DNA of 24,081 bases, taken from IMG/VR virus record IMGVR_UViG_3300028025_000928, positions 1-24,081 of that record; one strand, 5' to 3'. The stretch is from a virus. Both the position numbers and the translations under genes were made by a program. A model generated the notes under the pieces. That model was not told the DNA's origin. It did not search any database and was given only the letters and a program-made list of their open reading frames with translations. Below are positions 23,201 to 24,081 of the stretch, one piece after another (the stretch's first letter is position 1; the number at the start of each line of letters is the position of its first letter).

Positions 23201-24081
23201 TCATTTAATGTTTCAAAACTTCCGTAATGACCTATTCTGAATGCCCATTCTTCTTTGAAAGATAAGTCGCCCTTGTTAGTAAATTCTCCAGCTTTAGATA
23301 ATTTATCAACGGCATTTTTAGTGCCTTTGTCTTTGATCATACCTTGATAAAATTTATATTGACTAATAGGATTAGTAAAAATATTATTCAAATATGTTCT
23401 AGGAGTGTACCCAGTAAGGTGTTGAGCTAGCTGTTGCTGGCTGTAATCAAAGTTGTCAATGTCGAGACTATAGAAGTCTTCGAATTGATTAATTTTATAA
23501 TCAAAGTTTGGTAATAGCTGAGGAATTGGTTTGCTAGATAACTGGACCCATTCTGTAAAATTAAACGTAGCACTGGCAACTACTGTTACCAATGACTCGT
23601 AGTACCTACCATTATAACGTACAACCATGCCTGGTAGATATTTTTTGTAAGGTTGCCAATCAGAAATTTCAACATTATCATAAACAAAGCCTGGACTGAA
23701 TAAATCGCCGTTCCAGTTCTTGGTTCTAAATCCTGAAAGTTTAATTCTTCGTTGTTTGTATCCAGTTTCTATATCATAGATAGTATCATTGAATACTGTA
23801 AAGTTGTTGAACACCATTCCGTGCTCTTTTTGTACAGAATTCAAAGTAGCAAAGAACAGTCCCTCGTTGGCGTCTTTGGTTTTAATTGTACATACAGTAT
23901 CTTCACGAGCCATGGTAAATCTATCTGCAGGATAAGGCTTACCGTCAGCTTTTAGCAAACTATATTCATATTTGGTACCTGTAATATTATCTACTACAGA
24001 ATTAGGAAAGTTGTATTTGATATAATTTGCAAAAGGACTTAGGGTAATTAAATTACCATCAGCCCAATTTTGAGTTGTCCA
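14263..24081 (-). CDS. Giant multidomain tail-fibre/adhesin protein, partial (at least 3272 aa)
   Basis: The frame is open from the right edge of the window to TAA at 14263-14265, so the N-terminus lies outside. A TTG at 23956-23958 is not the start, because 41 sense codons run upstream of it. Order of parts, by window-internal residue: about 1-540 mixed structural sequence with WADG- and aromatic-rich segments; about 543-1113 seven integrin-like propeller repeats with an Ig-like insert; about 1500-2360 three GxGY repeat units with intervening helical segments such as KPYHTKIR; about 2450-3272 repeated beta modules of the VYING-GYDF kind, then GVVVIDGERIEYTA-LSGLRR, then a short acidic tail. 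No membrane segment or signal peptide is visible. The size and position with fibre genes suggest a long virion adhesin or distal-tail component. The precise function is unknown. Confidence 0.85.
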   Translation of the reverse strand, partial: WTTQNWADGNLITLSPFANYIKYNFPNSVVDNITGTKYEYSLLKADGKPYPADRFTMAREDTVCTIKTKDANEGLFFATLNSVQKEHGMVFNNFTVFNDTIYDIETGYKQRRIKLSGFRTKNWNGDLFSPGFVYDNVEISDWQPYKKYLPGMVVRYNGRYYESLVTVVASATFNFTEWVQLSSKPIPQLLPNFDYKINQFEDFYSLDIDNFDYSQQQLAQHLTGYTPRTYLNNIFTNPISQYKFYQGMIKDKGTKNAVDKLSKAGEFTNKGDLSFKEEWAFRIGHYGSFETLNEIEFPLEEGTYLENPYLVKFVDSVPTDANPLINYITTSSLLLTPVDYSTANTIGSYSSTWADNNLKLTTAGYVRSDDVTSTAYNKNSLLDIANNSAIQEGDTIWLGFQENGDWTVYRYTKQLAEITGVFVSAPASEITFVTDSHHNLQAGEVISIVRFNDQVNGVYIVNSIVNTNQFTVSTSLSSIENEELLNYGSLYKFEEARYSSLASLAEVSDLLKLNAGDKVWVDSGTDGKWQVYEKIKNYSARVSDTVNIPAGQKFGASIFASDDSPVMLVSAPDWRIDGTYSWGRVKVFNKVNGVWTRKYDYVLNNNLKTYASATSSTQFGYSLQYDIAKKLYVTGAPESSYVRATGTNVLTFSTGTGYARPYVNEGLVKIDSRQEDFPAFTEIVIANPAPADNSKFGYSVCINQVAATTSTTLLVGAPGSTTFAGTGSVYAYSITPSSTVTSHVHGINLYSTSSITLSAGDQWGYKIAGCSIGFAISAPGYSNDTGIVQLFNTNLSFSQTVTSPFGAGGRFGQDIAVSDSGNYLLISAPEIKNTNEPYGKVAVYKNNLGLYVLDQIISNPLPTDDLKFGYAISISKDEQTIGISALGKTRSQEQLFDENNNSGQTTFDNDSTKFRESLPDAGTVYLYNKIGNKFIQADELNDVRIIEDVTSVNTLPLNVIANEPTAPVISNIILSETVTNIGTTIVVVFSTDVDINYIIGQVDDLTYGPYGGTIQNSPIRTHYFYIDTSRLPAGIRNLTIYAKNASTEVWGTGYTTFTLEPAVYTITAGSRYGSAVVVTNNEVFVGAPTNQSNLLPSPTTDASKLFMFSKIDTSQQSWKVLREQTDTVDVSTIGRVALIDTVKEEIVDYLDVIDPVKGKIAGIAEQELKFKAAFDPATYSIGLAGTIVNTETNWLDEHVGELWWDLSTAKYTWYEQGDEVFRKNNWGRLFPGASIDVYEWVKSDLLPSEWAAQADTTKGLTNSISGQPKYPDNSVISVKQVFNNVTGSFENVYYFWVKNKVTLPGIKNRRLSSFQVASYIADPVANGLKFVEVLSPNAVAFANVQSMLTGNRINANISTDDNPTTPKHTEWLLLNEGDHTSVPNTLLEKKLFDSLLGHDSFGNEVPAKNLTYRNRYGIGIRPQQTLFKDRLSALRNLISFANSVLLENRIVGNYSFENLNKVEEIPALLSYEYDAVVEDQAALDEVFTINFVRAELQCFAENGKIRSVVVTNPGFGYTVSPKITITPTAGSGGVDAEILAELDSEGKVVATTIVNAGSGYVTDDTGLITAKVSVRPHSVIVQVNSDYGNRWTKHNFDYSLRTWIKVQTQKYNTPLYWKTVDWVGTNYDSYKSIQYTISDLFEIGSLTAIATGDYVKVKNIGDGKYAILQKVSANGNYIPSYDIVYREQGTIQLLDTLWDYNIGKYAYDSATIEETLYDQIPDQELYYILLALKNNIFINSLKVNWNLFFFAAVKYALTEQKLLDWSFKTSFVNVFNNIGTLDQRPVYKLNNEEYFENYINEVKPYHTKIRSYTSKYSYQENTSEGLPLDITDFDLPSYYNTVTDSLAVVGLGDPLLGVRPWKDWADNYKFYVSAIEVGYAGSGYSQRPTVTITTATGDTGSGATAEAYIRNGEVYKVLVTNPGSGYVIPPIVTISDSDVGDDTARVSVIMANDTVRKNIIGIKFDRTSTVGDVNDLTVTDEFICDGITDKFTLTWLASPDKKTITPLLDGKLVFGSDYTVEYYQVKVAQTGIDVAQTFPKYSWEGETMVDHRYKYFLNTERSGELPGYIRHYAKFVFLNRVPHYGQTFKVTYKKHIDLYNAVDRINSLYNPTDLMPGKELPLLMEGAEYPGISIQGLMFDQSPNWDSTGTQYDTAPWGDTVDNYTLAKVISNLDPHRTYIDLVSSDGIFPGQTIVPLNTSTQIFKEHTVVESVSGNRVYISTLDLSDTRIDRIYSTGTASGSTIIIETTDSFHNAVNVDDFIAVSGVNSLYGYGVGIGVSTNPPVVSTSTTELVSVTISPPDLPSGRQATAHVIQDGFTVTQVVMDITGMGYTNPPTVTLSGTTSTSSGTAVASLDPGFNQVLRVKKCTSNYVEVTSQIELSSTATTLNSGAAFRLSSIINRLSASNKLLDRVTDVFSNTSVASVQTFAKFNNIVRAEVSLSTVPTEILSTSTNSVWYSITNSVDGLDRAIVSLRHVNSTTTISGDLDVRLFGATELEFYSYNTNYNSLDSAISGGNILDTSVGYKPEDISIDGNNFLNSVDSYAPEECVPGHVRDSIGINVYTVAEPPSYPMVVSGAFIADGKGITRATISWLPDNPLGFRVYANGKTFERVTNEGSFTPTDREVYSIFGNTIVVNTQTADILVGYSFVTAGSDVVVDSNYVATEVITASNTGTISVSSLLPFDEVQSVYVLLNEFEVPPSSSPNDISVQGYVLTPTSSVNNRAMVTVNGLSSNTYNLQVWFFDTLYPNFNRVHEQFFNVGSTATSELILDSAPGGIEPVSEQVIVEKITDPSRYRMLPPWASYYKIRSGIMTYPIDPKNSDLPRTYTLDNVKVYINGIELRPGYDFTVNGLSREITLVKPGIVNGDAIAIISLIDYDYMVTGNRLQLTSPVTSATIKVTSFTDHDNMMMRTERFKGNDLLVLAYPAINENYVWVTLASKPLIAGFDYMLLEDMKTIELSEFVNVKETDDIVVVVINPLSYGTTVLGYKIFKDMFGRQQFRRLSDYFSTKLTQPLQYTDDKIYVEDGNHLLQPNPGRNLPGVVVIDGERIEYTAKDGNILSGLRRSTLGTGPAKFSDIGTTVIDQSIRQIIPTIDYSLIQHIPSSNTTTYIISNVSNTATFSINTSTHAGDGITLSTLTNAIDQIEVYFGGRQLRKTSLNVHDKSVSYYDSASSTLVYPPEFTITTSTQQITLNIAEDITTGTRITIVKKEGALWTGTEATSLLTSTSTQANFLRSRPADLPDIYFYGGEKVLLENSNALTDENGEPLEGY
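14870..15600 (-). other. Beta-module and IDGERIEY region near the giant protein's C-terminus
   Basis: Two successive modules share the pattern strand, loop, Gly-Phe/Tyr-Asp-Tyr/Phe, strand, charged loop, Ile/Val-rich strand: VYINGIELRPGYDF then AIAIISLIDY, and WVTLASKPLIAGFDYML then DIVVVVINP. A region with LSDYFSTKLTQPL, VVVIDGERIEYTA and LSGLRRSTLGT follows. From memory this last part is common in large structural proteins of marine T4-like phages. Boundaries approximate. Confidence 0.5.
17015..17215 (-). repeat. GxGY repeat, unit 3 (degenerate), in the giant protein
   Basis: Only the second half is well kept (ITGMGYTNPPTVTLSG, then GTAVASLD). The first half is replaced by a Pro/Ser-rich segment (TISPPDLPSG). 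Degenerate copy of the same module. Confidence 0.55.
18230..18475 (-). repeat. GxGY double repeat, unit 2, in the giant protein
   Basis: GYAGSGYSQRPTVTIT is followed by VLVTNPGSGYVIPPIVTIS, with GSGATAEAY between them. This is the clearest copy of the module. Confidence 0.7.
19350..19565 (-). repeat. GxGY double repeat, unit 1, in the giant protein
   Basis: VVVTNPGFGYTVSPKITITP is followed about 40 residues later by TTIVNAGSGYVTDD. The pattern of N-x-G-x-GY then P-x-hydrophobic-T-hydrophobic is repeated elsewhere in the protein and suggests a beta-rich module. Confidence 0.65.
20740..22450 (-). repeat. Seven FG-GAP-like repeats (integrin-type beta-propeller) in the giant protein
   Basis: Each unit starts with an aromatic-Gly pair and a strand, then a loop ending in a Gly/Ser-Ala-Pro-like motif: FGASIFA-LVSAPDW (near 22430), FGYSLQY-VTGAPES (22225), FGYSVCI-LVGAPGS (21995), WGYKIAG-AISAPGY (21790), FGQDIAV-LISAPEI (21645), FGYAISI-GISALGK (21485), YGSAVVV-FVGAPTN (20868). 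A strand such as KVAVYKN or TVYLYNK follows most units. Seven such units make a complete propeller. Between units six and seven lies an extra Ig-like segment of roughly 110 residues. Positions are approximate. Confidence 0.75.

Noticed and set aside
23752-23958. TTG at 23956-23958 as start of the giant gene, with a short opposite-strand frame there
   Set aside because: The giant frame is open for 41 further codons to the window edge and those codons read as ordinary protein, so the true start is outside. The opposite-strand frame has no ribosome binding site.
1-24081. tRNA genes, CRISPR arrays, insertion sequences, homing endonucleases or introns
   Set aside because: No cloverleaf-like stretch, regularly spaced repeats or transposase/endonuclease-like frame was found; thymidylate synthase is uninterrupted.

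Overview
The window looks like a segment of a large T4-like tailed phage (myovirus type, Caudoviricetes), most like the AT-rich T4-like phages of aquatic bacteria (cyanophage/pelagiphage sphere). The basis is a T4 RNase H-type 5' nuclease, phage thymidylate synthase, small overlapping conserved phage genes, T4-type late promoter boxes, and a block of about 17 kb of tail-fibre and adhesin genes on the opposite strand. Consensus -35/-10 boxes suggest a bacterial host with an ordinary primary sigma factor. The host itself cannot be read from this sequence. Genes are packed with almost no spacers, and no stretch over about 100 bases is non-coding. I see no tRNA, CRISPR, insertion sequence or reverse transcriptase.

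Left part, + strand (1-7016). The tail of an unknown gene is followed by the 5' nuclease gene and four small conserved genes with unassigned function, joined by ATGA or longer overlaps. A perfect TTGACA-N17-TATAAT promoter at 2459-2487 then starts a MoxR-type AAA+ ATPase gene, which ends at a strong intrinsic terminator (3627-3648). A second promoter and a good ribosome binding site start a 418-aa protein that joins an HExxH metallopeptidase-like domain to a VWA/MIDAS domain. ATPase plus VWA protein form the usual two-component pair of MoxR systems. An exact TATAAATA late box sits in the end of the VWA gene. Three small or medium phage genes follow, then thymidylate synthase, coupled by ATGA.

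Right part, - strand (24081 to 7013). In transcription order: a giant adhesin or tail-fibre protein of at least 3272 aa, still open at the window edge; a 280-aa fibre with a short collagen-like stretch; a 560-aa subtilisin-like protease with a propeptide-like N-terminus; a likely late promoter; a 221-aa virion-protein candidate; and three paralogous tail-fibre proteins (581, 329 and 424 aa) with a shared N-terminal module and different C-termini. The last of these and thymidylate synthase meet tail to tail, sharing the palindrome TTAA as stop codons on both strands.

Taken together, the + strand carries nucleotide/DNA metabolism and an ATPase-VWA remodelling pair. The - strand builds the distal tail and host-recognition apparatus. 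The most notable items are the ATPase/metallopeptidase-VWA pair, the seven-repeat integrin-like propeller inside the giant protein, and the protease placed among fibre genes. All product names rest on reading motifs by eye; no database search was possible.
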